Origin: Escarpia spicata
Lineage: Eukaryota > Annelida > Polychaeta > Sabellida > Siboglinidae
Reading direction: 5' to 3'
Length of the DNA: 64,000 bases
Assembly (NCBI GenBank): GCA_963995525.1
Contig: OZ023206.1
Coordinates: 1,550,001-1,614,000, forward strand
A program made the position numbers and the translations under genes. Shown here piece after piece: positions 1 through 11,738 of the stretch. Each line of letters starts with the position of its first letter. Position 1 is the stretch's first letter. The notes under the pieces are model-generated. The model did not search any database. It was given only the letters and a program-made list of their open reading frames with translations, and was not told where the DNA came from.

Positions 1-28
1 GAATGCATGTTACCGTTTTATCCCCGTC

Positions 29-60
29 ACGTAAGTTACAAGAACATATTACGTAAGTTA
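29..60. promoter_or_regulatory. Duplicated ACGTAAGTTA motif inside each monomer
   Basis: Two direct copies of ACGTAAGTTA lie 22 bp apart (29-38 and 51-60 in monomer 1), so the array presents nearly 400 copies. The second sits in the 8-bp palindrome TTACGTAA (49-56). ACGT cores are recognised by bZIP proteins in plants, and TTACGTAA resembles PAR-bZIP sites in animals. That these sites bind anything here is speculation. The pair is strongly kept. A recurrent variant changes the first copy to ACATAAG (monomers 57, 69, 88, 98, 112, 121, 185, 189, 195), another changes it to ACGTATG (monomers 66, 84, 94, 117), and one changes the second to ATATGTCG (monomers 77, 134, 154, 156, 166, 168, 178, 180). 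Confidence 0.35.
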
Positions 61-110
61 TAGGTGTGAAAACTCATCCCCATTTGAAGTTTTTTCTTGT
101 CTAAAGCAGC

Positions 111-125
111 AGTACCTTCAGTACT
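111..125. other. Short inverted repeat AGTAC-CTTCA-GTACT in each monomer
   Basis: Five-base arms flank a five-base loop. In the other main monomer class the loop reads ATTCA, so the arms are kept while the loop varies. The arms are too short to argue for a stable cruciform. The feature is noted because it recurs in nearly every monomer. Confidence 0.4.
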
Positions 126-326
126 CACGAGACAAACATGTCCCATATCAAAGTGTTCGAAAAAAATTAATGCATATCACAGCAAAACGGTATTTGTAAT
201 GCACTTTTTTCGGCGGAAGGATATTTAATGTGGTCTTACCCCAAATAGATGTTTTGCATGTTACAAATCTTCACGAAGGCTAGATTGATATCAAGCTACA
301 CACATAACTAGATTAACCCCAAATGG

Positions 327-652
327 GAATGCATGTTACCGTTTTATCCCCGTCACGTAAGTTACAAGAACATATTACGTAAGTTATAGGTGTGAAAACT
401 CATCCCCATTTGATGTTTTATCTTGTCTAAAACAGCAGTACATTCAGTACTCACGAGACAAACATGTCCCATGTAAAAATGTTCGAAAAAAATTAATGCA
501 TATCACAGCAAAACGGTATTTGTAGTGCACTTTTTTCGGCGGAAGGATCCTTAATGTGGTCTTACCCCAAATAGATGTTTTGCATGTTACAAATCTTCAC
601 GAAGGCTAGATTGATATCAAGCTACACACATAACTAGATTAACCCCAAATGG
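327..652 (+). repeat. Reference monomer (monomer 2) of the 326-bp satellite, BamHI-containing variant
   Basis: A representative unit. By offset from its first base: NsiI-type palindrome ATGCAT at 3-8; ACGTAAGTTA at 29-38 and again at 51-60; T-rich stretch at about 90-96; AGTACT at 119-124; TTCGAA followed by an A run at about 157-165; T run at 205-210 followed by CGGCGG; GGATCC at 219-224 (window 545-550); EcoRV palindrome GATATC at 288-293. It differs from monomer 1 at 10 positions. The main diagnostic sites in the array are TTTTATCCCC or TTCTATCTCC near the start; GAAGTTTTTTC or GATGTTTTATC in the first third, with CCTTC or CATTC linked to it; the ATATCAAAGTG/ATATGAAAGTT/ATGTCAAAATG site; GTAGTG, GTAATG or GTATTG; GGATCC, GGATCT or GGATAT; and ACCCCAAATGG, ACCCGAAATGG, ACCACAAATGG or ATCACAAATGG at the end. 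Confidence 0.97.
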
Positions 653-2934
653 GAATGCATGTTACCGTTTTATCCCCGTCACGTAAGTTACAAGAACATA
701 TTACGTAAGTTATAGGTGTGAAAACTCATCCCCATTTGAAGTTTTTTCTTGTCTAAAGCAGCAGTACCTTCAGTACTCACGAGACAAACATGTCCCATAT
801 CAAAGTTTTCTAAAAAAAATTATGCATATCACAGCAAAACGGTATTTGTAGTGCATTTTTTTCGGCGGAAGGATCTTTAATGTGGTCTTACCCCAAATAT
901 ATGTTTTGCACGTTACAAATCTTCACGAAGGCTAGATTGATATAAAGCTACACACATAACTAGATTAACCCGAAACGGGAATGCATGTTACCGTTTTATC
1001 CCCGTCACGTAAGTTACAAGAACATATTACGTAAGTTATAGGTGTGAAAACTCATCCCCATTTGAAGTTTTTTCTTGTCTAAAGCAGCAGTACCTTCAGT
1101 ACTCACGAGACAAACATGTCCCATATGAAAGTTTTCGAAAAAAATTAATGCAAATCACAGCAAAACGGTATTTGTAGTGCACTTTTTTCGGCGGAAGGAT
1201 CTTTAATGTGGTCTTACCCCAAATATATGTTTTACACGTTATAAATCTTCACGAAGGCTAGATTGATATCAAGCTACACACATAACTAGATTAACCCCAA
1301 ATGGGAATGCATGTTACCGTTTTATCCCCGTCACGTAAGTTACAAGAACATATTACGTAAGTTATAGGTGTGAAAACTCATCCCCATTTGATGTTTTATC
1401 TTGTCTAAAGCAGCAGTACATTCAGTACTCACGAGACAAACATGTCCCATGTCAAAATGTTCGAAAAAAATTAATGCATATCACAGCAAAACGGTATATG
1501 TAGTGCACTTTTTTCGGCGGAAGGATCCTTAATGTAGTCTTACCCCAAATAGATGTTTTGCATGTTACAAATCTTCACGAAGGGTAGATTGATATCAAGC
1601 TACACACATAACTAGATTAACCCTAAATGGGAATGCATGTTACCGTTTTATCCCCGTCACGTAAGTTACAAGAACATATTACGTAAGTTATAGGTGTGAA
1701 AACTCATCCCCATTTGAAGTTTTTTCTTGTCTAAAGCAGCAGTACCTTCAGTACTCACGAGACAAACATTTCCCATATCAAAGTGTTCGAAAAAAATTAA
1801 TGCATATCACAGCAAAACGGTATTTGTAGTGCACTTTTTTCGGCGGAAGGATCCTTAATGTGGTCTTACCCCAAATAGATGTTTTGCATGTTACAAATCT
1901 TCACGAAGGCTAGATTGATATCAAGCTACACACATAACTAGATTAACCCCAAATGGGAATGCATGTTACCGTTTTATCCCCGTCACGTAAGTTACAAGAA
2001 CATATTACGTAAGTTATAGGTGTGAAAACTCATCCCCATTTGAAGTTTTTTCTTGTCTAAAGCAGCAGTACCTTCAGTACTCACGAGACAAACATGTCCC
2101 ATATCAAAGTTTTCGAAAACAATTTATGCAAATCACAGCAAAACGGTATTTGTAGTGCACTTTTTTCGGCGGAAGGATCTTTAATGTGGTCTTACCCCAA
2201 ATATATGTTTTGCACGTTACAAATCTTCACGAAGGCTAGATTGATATAAAGCTACACACATAACTAGATTAACCCGAAACGGGAATGCATGTTACCGTTT
2301 TATCCCTGTCACGTAAGTTACAAGAACATATTACGTAAGTTATAGGTGTGAAAACTCATCCCCATTTGAAGTTTTTTCTTGTCTAAAGCAGCAGTACCTT
2401 CAGTACTCACGAGACAAACATGTCCCATATGAAAGTTTTCGAAAAAAATTAATGCAAATCACAGCAAAACGGTATTTGTAGTGCACTTTTTTCGGCGGAA
2501 GGATCTTTAATGTGGTCTTACCCCAAATATATGTTTTGCACGTTATAAATCTTCACGAAGGCTAGATTGATATCAAGCTACACACATAACTAGATTAACC
2601 CCAAATGGGAATGCATGTTACCGTTTTATCCCCGTCACGTAAGTTACAAGAACATATTACGTAAGTTATAGGTGTGAAAACTCATCCCCATTTGATGTTT
2701 TATCTTGTCTAAAGCAGCAGTACATTCAGTACTCACGAGACAAACATGTCCCATGTCAAAATGTTCGAAAAAAATTAATGCATATCACAGCAAAACGGTA
2801 TATGTAGTGCACTTTTTTCGGCGGAAGGATACTTAATGTAGTCTTACCACAAATAGATGTTTTGCATGTTACAAATCTTCACGAAGGGTAGATTGATATC
2901 AAGCTACACACATAACTAGATTAACCCCAAATGG
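653..2934 (+). repeat. 4-mer higher-order repeat, period 1304 bp (monomers 3-5 and 7-9)
   Basis: Monomers 3, 4 and 5 share private variants with monomers 7, 8 and 9 in the same order. Both 3 and 7 have TATAAAGC and end CCCGAAACGGG; 4 and 8 have GTTATAAATC; 5 and 9 have GTATATGTAG, AATGTAGTC and GAAGGGTAG. The spacing is exactly 4 x 326 bp. Monomers 6 and 10 are only partly alike, which marks the edge of the duplication. Monomers 7-9 appear once more at about 8152-9129 as part of the 19-mer duplication. Confidence 0.9.
964..980 (+). other. CENP-B-box-like 17-mer at a monomer junction (weak)
   Basis: Against the CENP-B core nTTCGnnnnAnnCGGGn this site reads TTAA in place of TTCG but keeps the central A and the CGGG, so 7 of 9 core bases match. 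The variant CCCGAAACGGG that creates it occurs at three monomer ends only: here, at 2268-2284 and at 8463-8479, which are copies of each other through the 4-mer and 19-mer duplications. Other monomers read AAATGGG at this place and match less. The missing CG in the TTCG half makes true CENP-B binding unlikely, and plants are not known to use a CENP-B box in this way. Confidence 0.12.
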
Positions 2935-3260
2935 GAATGCATGTTACCGTTTTATCCCCGTCACGTAAGTTACAAGAACATATTACGTAAGTTATAGGTG
3001 TGAAAACTCATCCCCATTTGAAGTTTTTTCTTGTCTAAAGCAGCAGTACCTTCAGTACTCACGAGACAAACATGTCACATATCAAAGTGTTCGAAAAAAA
3101 TTAATGCATATCACAGCAAAACGGTATTTGTAGTGCACTTTTTTCGGCGGAAGGATCCTTAATGTGGTCTTACCCCAAATATATGTTTTGCATGTTACAA
3201 ATCTTCACGAAGTCTAGATTGATATCAAGCTACACACATAATTAGATTAACCACAAATGG

Positions 3261-5542
3261 GAATGCATGTTACCGTTCTATCTCCGTCACGTAAGTTACA
3301 AGAACATATTACGTAAGTTATAGGTGTGAAAACTCATCCCTATTTGAAGTTTTTTCTTGTCTAAAGCAGCAGTACCTTCAGTACTCACGAGACAAACATG
3401 TCCCATATCAAAGTGTTCGAAAAATATTAATGCATATCACAGCAAAACGGTATTTGTAGTGCACTTTTTTCGGCGGAAGGATCTTTAATGTGGTCTTACC
3501 CCAAATAGATGTTTTGCATGTTACAAATCTTCACGAAGGCTAGATTGATATCAAGCTACACACATAACTAGATTAATCACAAATGGGAATGCATGTTACC
3601 GTTCTATCTCCGTCACGTAAGTTACAAGAACATATTACGTAAGTTATAGGTGTGAAAACTAATCCCCATTTGAAATTTTTTCTTATCTAAAGCAGCAGTA
3701 CATTCAGTACTCACGAGACAAACATGTCCCATATCAAAGTGTTCGAAAAAAATTAATGCATATCACAGCAAAACGGTATTTGTAGTGCACTTTTTTCGGC
3801 GGAAGGATCCTTAATGTGGTCTTATCCCAAATAGATGATTTGCATGTTACAAATCTTCACGAAGGCTAGATTGATATCAAGCTACACACATAACTAGATT
3901 AACCCCAAATGGGAATGCATGTTACCGTTTTATCCACGTCACGTAAGTTACAAGAACATATTACGTAAGTTATAGGTGTGAAAACTCATCCCCATTTGAA
4001 GTTTTTTCTTGTTTAAAGCAGCAGTACCTTCAGTACTCACGAGACAAACATGTCCCATGTCCAAGTGTTCGAAAAAAATTAATGCATATCACAGCAAAAC
4101 GGTATTTGTAGTGCACTTTTTTCGGTGGAAGGATCCTTAATGTGGTCTTACCCCAAATAGATGTTTTGCATGTTACAAATCTTCACGAAGGCTAGATTGA
4201 TATCAAGCTACACACATAACTAGATTAATCACAAATGGGAATGCATGTTACCGTTCTATCTCCGTCACGTAAGTTACAAGAACATATTACGTAAGTTATA
4301 GGTGTGAAAACTCATCCCCATTTGAAGTTTTTTCTTGTCTAAAGCAGCAGTACCTTCAGTACTCACGAGACAAACATGTCCCATATCAAAGTGTTCGAAA
4401 AAAATTAATGCATATCACAGCAAAACGGTATTTGTAGTGCACTTTTTTCAGCGGAAGGATCTTTAATGTGGTCTTACCCCAAATAGATGTTTTGCATGTT
4501 ACAAATCTTCACGAAGGCTAGATTGATATCAAGCTACACACATAACTAGATTAATCACAAATGGGAATGCATGTTACCGTTCTATCTCCGTCACGTAAGT
4601 TACAAGAACATATTACGTAAGTTATAGGTGTGAAAACTAATCCCCATTTGAAGTTTTTTCTTATCTAAAGCAGCAGTACATTCAGTACTCACGAGACAAA
4701 CATGTCCCATGTCAAAGTGTTCGAAAAAAATTAATGCATATCACAGCAAAACGGTATTTGTAGTGCACTTTTTTCGGCGGAAGGATCCTTAATGTGGTCT
4801 TATCCCAAATAGATGATTTGCATGTTACAAATCTTCACGAAGGCTAGATTGATATCAAGCTACACACATAACTAGATTAACCCCAAATGGGAATGCATGT
4901 TACCGTTTTATCCCCGTCACGTAAGTTACAAGAACATATTACGTAAGTTATAGGTGTGAAAACTAATCCCCATTTGAAGTTTTTTCTTGTCTAAAGCAGC
5001 AGTACATTCAGTACTCACGAGACAAACGTGTCCCATGTAAAAGTGTTCGAAAAAAATTAATGCATATCACAGCAAAACGGTATTTGTAGTGCACTTTTTT
5101 CGGCGGAAGGATCCTTAATGTGGTCTTATCCCAAATAGATGATTTGCAAGTTACAAATCTTCACGAAGGCTAGATTGATATCAAGCTACACACATAACTA
5201 GATTAACCCCAAATGGGAATGCATGTTACCGTTTTATCCCCGTCACGTAAGTTACAAGAACATATTACGTAAGTTATAGGTGTGAAAACTCATCCCCATT
5301 TGAAGTTTTTTCTTGTCTAAAGCAGCAGTACCTTCAGTACTCACGAGACAAACATGTCCCATATCAAAGTGTTCGAAAAAAATTAATGCATATCACAGCA
5401 AAACGGTATTTGTAATGCACTTTTTTCGGCGGAAGGATATTTAATGTGGTCTTACACCAAATATATGTTTTGCACGTTACAAATCTTCACGAAGGCTAGA
5501 TTGATATCAAGCTACACACATAACTAGATTAACCCCAAATGG
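3261..5542 (+). repeat. 7-mer higher-order repeat, copy 1 (monomers 11-17, 2282 bp)
   Basis: Seven distinct monomers in fixed order: GAAAAATATT type (11); GAAATTTTTTC with AATCCCC (12); TCCACGTC with CTTGTTT, GTCCAAG and GGTGG (13); TTCAGCGG (14); ATGTCAAAGTG with TATCCCAAA (15); AACGTGTCCC with TGCAAGTTAC (16); GTAATGCAC with GGATATTT and TTACACC (17). The next copy lies exactly 2282 bp away. The first monomer is only partly shared: it starts TTCTATCTCC, while its partner starts TTTTATCCCC. The duplication edge is therefore between about 3342 and 3418. Confidence 0.93.
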
Positions 5543-7825
5543 GAATGCATGTTACCGTTTTATCCCCGTCACGTAAGTTACAAGAACATATTACGTAAGT
5601 TATAGGTGTGAAAACTCATCCCCATTTGAAGTTTTTTCTTGTCTAAAGCAGCAGTACCTTCAGTACTCACGAGACAAACATGTCCCATATCAAAGTGTTC
5701 GAAAAATATTAATGCATATCACAGCAAAACGGTATTTGTAGTGCACTTTTTTCGGCGGAAGGATCTTTAATGTGGTCTTACCCCAAATAGATGTTTTGCA
5801 TGTTACAAATCTTCACGAAGGCTAGATTGATATCAAGCTACACACATAACTAGATTAATCACAAATGGGAATGCATGTTACCGTTCTATCTCCGTCACGT
5901 AAGTTACAAGAACATATTACGTAAGTTATAGGTGTGAAAACTAATCCCCATTTGAAATTTTTTCTTATCTAAAGCAGCAGTACATTCAGTACTCACGAGA
6001 CAAACATGTCCCATATCAAAGTGTTCGAAAAAAATTAATGCATATCACAGCAAAACGGTATTTGTAGTGCACTTTTTTCGGCGGAAGGATCCTTAATGTG
6101 GTCTTATCCCAAATAGATGATTTGCATGTTACAAATCTTCACGAAGGCTAGATTGATATCAAGCTACACACATAACTAGATTAACCCCAAATGGGAATGC
6201 ATGTTACCGTTTTATCCACGTCACGTAAGTTACAAGAACATATTACGTAAGTTATAGGTGTGAAAACTCATCCCCATTTTAAGTTTTTTCTTGTTTAAAG
6301 CAGCAGTACCTTCAGTACTCACGAGACAAACATGTCCCATGTCCAAGTGTTCGAAAAAAATTAATGCATATCACAGCAAAACGGTATTTGTAGTGCACTT
6401 TTTTCGGTGGAAGGATCCTTAATGTGGTCTTACCCCAAATAGATGTTTTGCATGTTACAAATCTTCACGAAGGCTAGATTGATATCAAGCTACACACATA
6501 ACTAGATTAATCACAAATGGGAATGCATGTTACCGTTCTATCTCCGTCACGTAAGTTACAAGAACATATTACGTAAGTTATAGGTGTGAAAACTCATCCC
6601 CATTTGAAGTTTTTTCTTGTCTAAAGCAGCAGTACCTTCAGTACTCACGAGACAAACATGTCCCATATCAAAGTGTTCGAAAAAAATTAATGCATATCAC
6701 AGCAAAACGGTATTTGTAGTGCACTTTTTTCAGCGGAAGGATCTTTAATGTGGTCTTACCCCAAATAGATGTTTTGCATGTTACAAATCTTCACGAAGGC
6801 TAGATTGATATCAAGCTACACACATAACTAGATTAATCACAAATGGGAATGCATGTTACCGTTCTATCTCCGTCACGTAAGTTACAAGAACATATTACGT
6901 AAGTTATAGGTGTGAAAACTAATCCCCATTTGAATTTTTTTCTTATCTAAAGCAGCAGTACATTCAGTACTCACGAGACAAACATGTCCCATGTCAAAGT
7001 GTTCGAAAAAAATTAATGCATATCACAGCAAAACGGTATTTGTAGTGCACTTTTTTCGGCGGAAGGATCCTTAATGTGGTCTTATCCCAAATAGATGATT
7101 TGCATGTTACAAATCTTCACGAAGGCTAGATTGATATCTAGCTACACACATAACTAGATTAACCCCAAATGGGAATGCATGTTACCGTTTTATCCCCGTC
7201 ACGTAAGTTACAAGAACATATTACGTAAGTTATATGTGTGAAAACTAATCCCCATTTGAAGTTTTTTCTTGTCTAAAGCAGCAGTACATTCAGTACTCAC
7301 GAGACAAACGTGTCCCATGTAAAAGTGTTCGAAAAAAATTAATGCATATCACAGCAAAACGGTATTTGTAGTGCACTTTTTTCGGCGGAAGGATCCTTAA
7401 TGTGGTCTTATCCCAAATAGATGATTTGCAAGTTACAAATCTTCACGAAGGCTAGATTGATATCAAGCTACACACATAACTAGATTAACCCCAAATGGGA
7501 ATGCATGTTACCGTTTTATCCCCGTCACGTAAGTTACAAGAACATATTACGTAAGTTATAGGTGTGAAAACTCATCCCCATTTGAAGTTTTTTCTTGCCC
7601 TAAAGCAGCAGTACCTTCAGTACTCACGAGACAAACATGTCCCATATCAAAGTGTTCGAAAAAAATTAATGCATATCACAGCAAAACGGTATTTGTAATG
7701 CACTTTTTTCGGCGGAAGGATATTTAATGTGGTCTTACCCCAAATATATGTTTTGCACGTTACAAATCTTCACGAAGGCTAGATTGATATCAAGCTACAC
7801 ACATAACTAGATTAACCCCAAATGG
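5543..7825 (+). repeat. 7-mer higher-order repeat, copy 2 (monomers 18-24)
   Basis: Same seven-monomer order as 3261-5542. Copy-specific changes are CCATTTTAAG in monomer 20, GAATTTTTTTC in 22, TATATGTG in 23, and a one-base longer CTTGCCCTAAAG with TTACCCC in 24. Three of these are also in the equivalent copy at 11739-14021, which dates the 7-mer duplication before the 19-mer one. Confidence 0.93.
7499..7825 (+). repeat. 327-bp monomer with CTTGCCCTAAAG insertion (monomer 24)
   Basis: CTTGTCTAAAG is replaced by CTTGCCCTAAAG, adding one base and shifting the phase of everything downstream by +1. Only one other copy exists, at 13695-14021. It is a clean tracer for the 19-mer duplication. Confidence 0.95.
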
Positions 7826-8151
7826 GAATGCATGTTCCCGTTTTATCCCCGTCACGTAAGTTACAAGAACATATTACGTAAGTTATAGGTGTGAAAACTC
7901 ATCCCCATTTGATGTTTTATCTTGTGTAAAGCAGCAGTACATTCAGTACTCACGAGACAAACATTTCCCATATCAAAGTGTTCGAAAAAAATTAATGCAT
8001 ATCACAGCAAAACGGTATTTGTAGTGCACTTTTTTCGGCGGAAGGATCCTTAATGTGGTCTTACCCCAAATAGATGTTTTGCATGTTACAAATCTTCACG
8101 AAGGCTAGATTGATATCAAGCTACACACATAACTAGATTAACCCCAAATGG
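7826..8151 (+). repeat. Hybrid monomer at the 19-mer junction (monomer 25)
   Basis: The first 135 bp match monomers 45 and 48: CATGTTCCCG, GATGTTTTATC, CTTGTGT and CATTC all together. From 7961 on it matches monomer 6, with ACATTTCCCATATC, AAAGTG and GGATCC. The switch lies in shared sequence around CAGTACTCACGAGACAA. This is what an unequal exchange inside a monomer leaves behind. Confidence 0.85.
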
Positions 8152-9455
8152 GAATGCATGTTACCGTTTTATCCCCGTCACGTAAGTTACAAGAACATAT
8201 TACGTAAGTTATAGGTGTGAAAACTCATCCCCATTTGAAGTTTTTTCTTGTCTAAAGCAGCAGTACCTTCAGTACTCACGAGACAAACATGTCCCATATC
8301 AAAGTTTTCGAAAACAATTTATGCAAATCACAGCAAAACGGTATTTGTAGTGCACTTTTTTCGGCGGAAGGATCTTTAATGTGGTCTTACCCCAAATATA
8401 TGTTTTGCACGTTACAAATCTTCACGAAGGCTAGATTGATATAAAGCTACACACATAACTAGATTAACCCGAAACGGGAATGCATGTTACCGTTTTATCC
8501 CTGTCACGTAAGTTACAAGAACATATTACGTAAGTTATAGGTGTGAAAACTCATCCCCATTTGAAGTTTTTTCTTGTCTAAAGCAGCAGTACCTTCAGTA
8601 CTCACGAGACAAACATGTCCCATATGAAAGTTTTCGAAAAAAAATAATGCAAATCACAGCAAAACGGTATTTGTAGTGCACTTTTTTCGGCGGAAGGATC
8701 TTTAATGTGGTCTTACCCCAAATATATGTTTTGCACGTTATAAATCTTCACGAAGGCTAGATTGATATCAAGCTACACACATAACTAGATTAACCCCAAA
8801 TGGGAATGCATGTTACCGTTTTATCCCCGTCACGTAAGTTACAAGAACATATTACGTAAGTTATAGGTGTGAAAACTCATCCCCATTTGATGTTTTATCT
8901 TGTCTAAAGCAGCAGTACATTCAGTACTCACGAGACAAACATGTCCCATGTCAAAATGTTCGAAAAAAATTAATGCATATCACAGCAAAACGGTATATGT
9001 AGTGCACTTTTTTCGGCGGAAGGATACTTAATGTAGTCTTACCCCAAATAGATGTTTTGCATGTTACAAATCTTCACGAAGGGTAGATTGATATCAAGCT
9101 ACACACATAACTAGATTAACCCCAAATGGGAATGCATGTTACCGTTTTATCCCCGTCACGTAAGTTACAAGAACATATTACGTAAGTTATAGGTGTGAAA
9201 ACTCATCCCCATTTGAAGTTTTTTCTTGTCTAAAGCAGCAGTACCTTCAGTACTCACGAGACAAACATGTCACATATCAAAGTGTTCGAAAAAAATTAAT
9301 GCATATCACAGCAAAACGGTATTTGTAGTGCACTTTTTTCGGCGGAAGGATCCTTAATGTGGTCTTACCCCAAATATATGTTTTGCATGTTACAAATCTT
9401 CACGAAGTCTAGATTGATATCAAGCTACACACATAATTAGATTAACCACAAATGG

Positions 9456-11738
9456 GAATGCATGTTACCGTTCTATCTCCGTCACGTAAGTTACAAGAAC
9501 ATATTACGTAAGTTATAGGTGTGAAAACTCATCCCTATTTGAAGTTTTTTCTTGTCTAAAGCAGCAGTACCTTCAGTACTCACGAGACAAACATGTCCCA
9601 TATCAAAGTGTTCGAAAAATATTAATGCATATCACAGCAAAACGGTATTTGTAGTGCACTTTTTTCGGCGGAAGGATCTTTAATGTGGTCTTACCCCAAA
9701 TAGATGTTTTGCATGTTACAAATCTTCACGAAGGCTAGATTGATATCAAGCTACACACATAACTAGATTAATCACAAATGGGAATGCATGTTACCGTTCT
9801 ATCTCCGTCACGTAAGTTACAAGAACATATTACGTAAGTTATAGGTGTGAAAACTAATCCCCATTTGAAATTTTTTCTTATCTAAAGCAGCAGTACATTC
9901 AGTACTCACGAGACAAACATGTCCCATATCAAAGTGTTCGAAAAAAATTAATGCATATCACAGCAAAACGGTATTTGTAGTGCACTTTTTTCGGCGGAAG
10001 GATCCTTAATGTGGTCTTATCCCAAATAGATGATTTGCATGTTACAAATCTTCACGAAGGCTAGATTGATATCAAGCTACACACATAACTAGATTAACCC
10101 CAAAATGGGAATGCATGTTACCGTTTTATCCACGTCACGTAAGTTACAAGAACATATTACGTAAGTTATAGGTGTGAAAACTCATCCCCATTTGAAGTTT
10201 TTTCTTGTTTAAAGCAGCAGTACCTTCAGTACTCACGAGACAAACATGTCCCATGTCCAAGTGTTCGAAAAAAATTAATGCATATCACAGCAAAACGGTA
10301 TTTGTAGTGCACTTTTTTCGGTGGAAGGATCCTTAATGTGGTCTTACCCCAAATAGATGTTTTGCATGTTACAAATCTTCACGAAGGCTAGATTGATATC
10401 AAGCTACACACATAACTAGATTAATCACAAATGGGAATGCATGTTACCGTTCTATCTCCGTCACGTAAGTTACAAGAACATATTACGTAAGTTATAGGTG
10501 TGAAAACTCATCCCCATTTGAAGTTTTTTCTTGTCTAAAGCAGCAGTACCTTCAGTACTCACGAGACAAACATGTCCCATATCAAAGTGTTCGAAAAAAA
10601 TTAATGCATATCACAGCAAAACGGTATTTGTAGTGCACTTTTTTCAGCGGAAGGATCTTTAATGTGGTCTTACCCCAAATAGATGTTTTGCATGTTACAA
10701 ATCTTCACGAAGGCTAGATTGATATCAAGCTACACACATAACTAGATTAATCACAAATGGGAATGCATGTTACCGTTCTATCTCCGTCACGTAAGTTACA
10801 AGAACATATTACGTAAGTTATAGGTGTGAAAACTAATCCCCATTTGAAGTTTTTTCTAATCTAAAGCAGCAGTACATTCAGTACTCACGAGACAAACATG
10901 TCCCATGTCAAAGTGTTCGAAAAAAATTAATGCATATCACAGCAAAACGGTATTTGTAGTGCACTTTTTTCGGCGGAAGGATCCTTAATGTGGTCTTATC
11001 CCAAATAGATGATTTGCATGTTACAAATCTTCACGAAGGCTAGATTGATATCAAGCTACACACATAACTAGATTAACCCCAAATGGGAATGCATGTTACC
11101 GTTTTATCCCCGTCACGTAAGTTACAAGAACATATTACGTAAGTTATAGGTGTGAAAACTAATCCCCATTTGAAGTTTTTTCTTGTCTAAAGCAGCAGTA
11201 CATTCAGTACTCACGAGACAAACGTGTCCCATGTAAAAGTGTTCGAAAAAAATTAATGCATATCACAGCAAAACGGTATTTGTAGTGCACTTTTTTCGGC
11301 GGAAGGATCCTTAATGTGGTCTTATCCCAAATAGATGATTTGCAAGTTACAAATCTTCACGAAGGCTAGATTGATATCAAGCTACACACATAACTAGATT
11401 AACCCCAAATGGGAATGCATGTTACCGTTTTATCCCCGTCACGTAAGTTACAAGAACATATTACGTAAGTTATAGGTGTGAAAACTCATCCCCATTTGAA
11501 GTTTTTTCTTGTCTAAAGCAGCAGTACCTTCAGTACTCACGAGACAAACATGTCCCATATCAAAGTGTTCGAAAAAAATTAATGCATATCACAGCAAAAC
11601 GGTATTTGTAATGCACTTTTTTCGGCGGAAGGATATTTAATGTGGTCTTACACCAAATATATGTTTTGCACGTTACAAATCTTCACGAAGGCTAGATTGA
11701 TATCAAGCTACACACATAACTAGATTAACCCCAAATGG
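9456..11738 (+). repeat. 7-mer higher-order repeat, copy 3 (monomers 30-36)
   Basis: Equivalent of copy 1 inside the second 19-mer. It has CCATTTGAAG, ATAGGTG, CTTGTCT and TTACACC at the sites where copies 2 and 4 have their private changes. It carries the extra A at the end of monomer 31 and TTCTAATC in monomer 34, both absent from the other copies. Confidence 0.93.
9782..10108 (+). repeat. 327-bp monomer with an extra A (monomer 31)
   Basis: The usual CCCCAAATGGG at the monomer end reads CCCCAAAATGGG. The +1 shift persists downstream. It is not in the equivalent monomer at 3587-3912, so it arose after the 19-mer duplication or is an assembly error in an A run. Confidence 0.85.

Larger units (their letters stand above)
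1766..7960 (+). repeat. 19-mer higher-order repeat, copy A (about 6195 bp)
   Basis: Matched by position with copy B (7961 onward) at an offset of 6195 bp before the extra A near 10102 and 6196 after it. Tracers found in both copies include ACATTTCCCA (1766 and 7961), GAAAACAATTTATGC (2115 and 8310) and CTTGCCCTAAAG (7594 and 13790). The left junction is narrow: at 1741-1750 the sequence reads CCTTC, while in the matching monomer 25 it reads CATTC with CTTGTGT upstream. The exchange therefore falls in the roughly 15 bp before 1766. The last 135 bp of this copy (monomer 25) match monomers 45 and 48 better than the end of copy B. Confidence 0.92.

Noticed and set aside
36..146. Minus-strand ORF of 36 codons starting at the complement of CCCAT, present in most monomers
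   Set aside because: It is short, recurs only because the monomer recurs, has no ribosome-site or family resemblance, and its sequence varies like the rest of the unit.
211..224. TTCGGCGGAAGGATCC as a CENP-B box
   Set aside because: TTCG and the central A fit, but the CGGG half is absent.
964..980. Functional CENP-B box
   Set aside because: Two of nine core bases are wrong, in the TTCG half, and only three duplicated copies exist among 197 monomers. Kept only as a weak resemblance.
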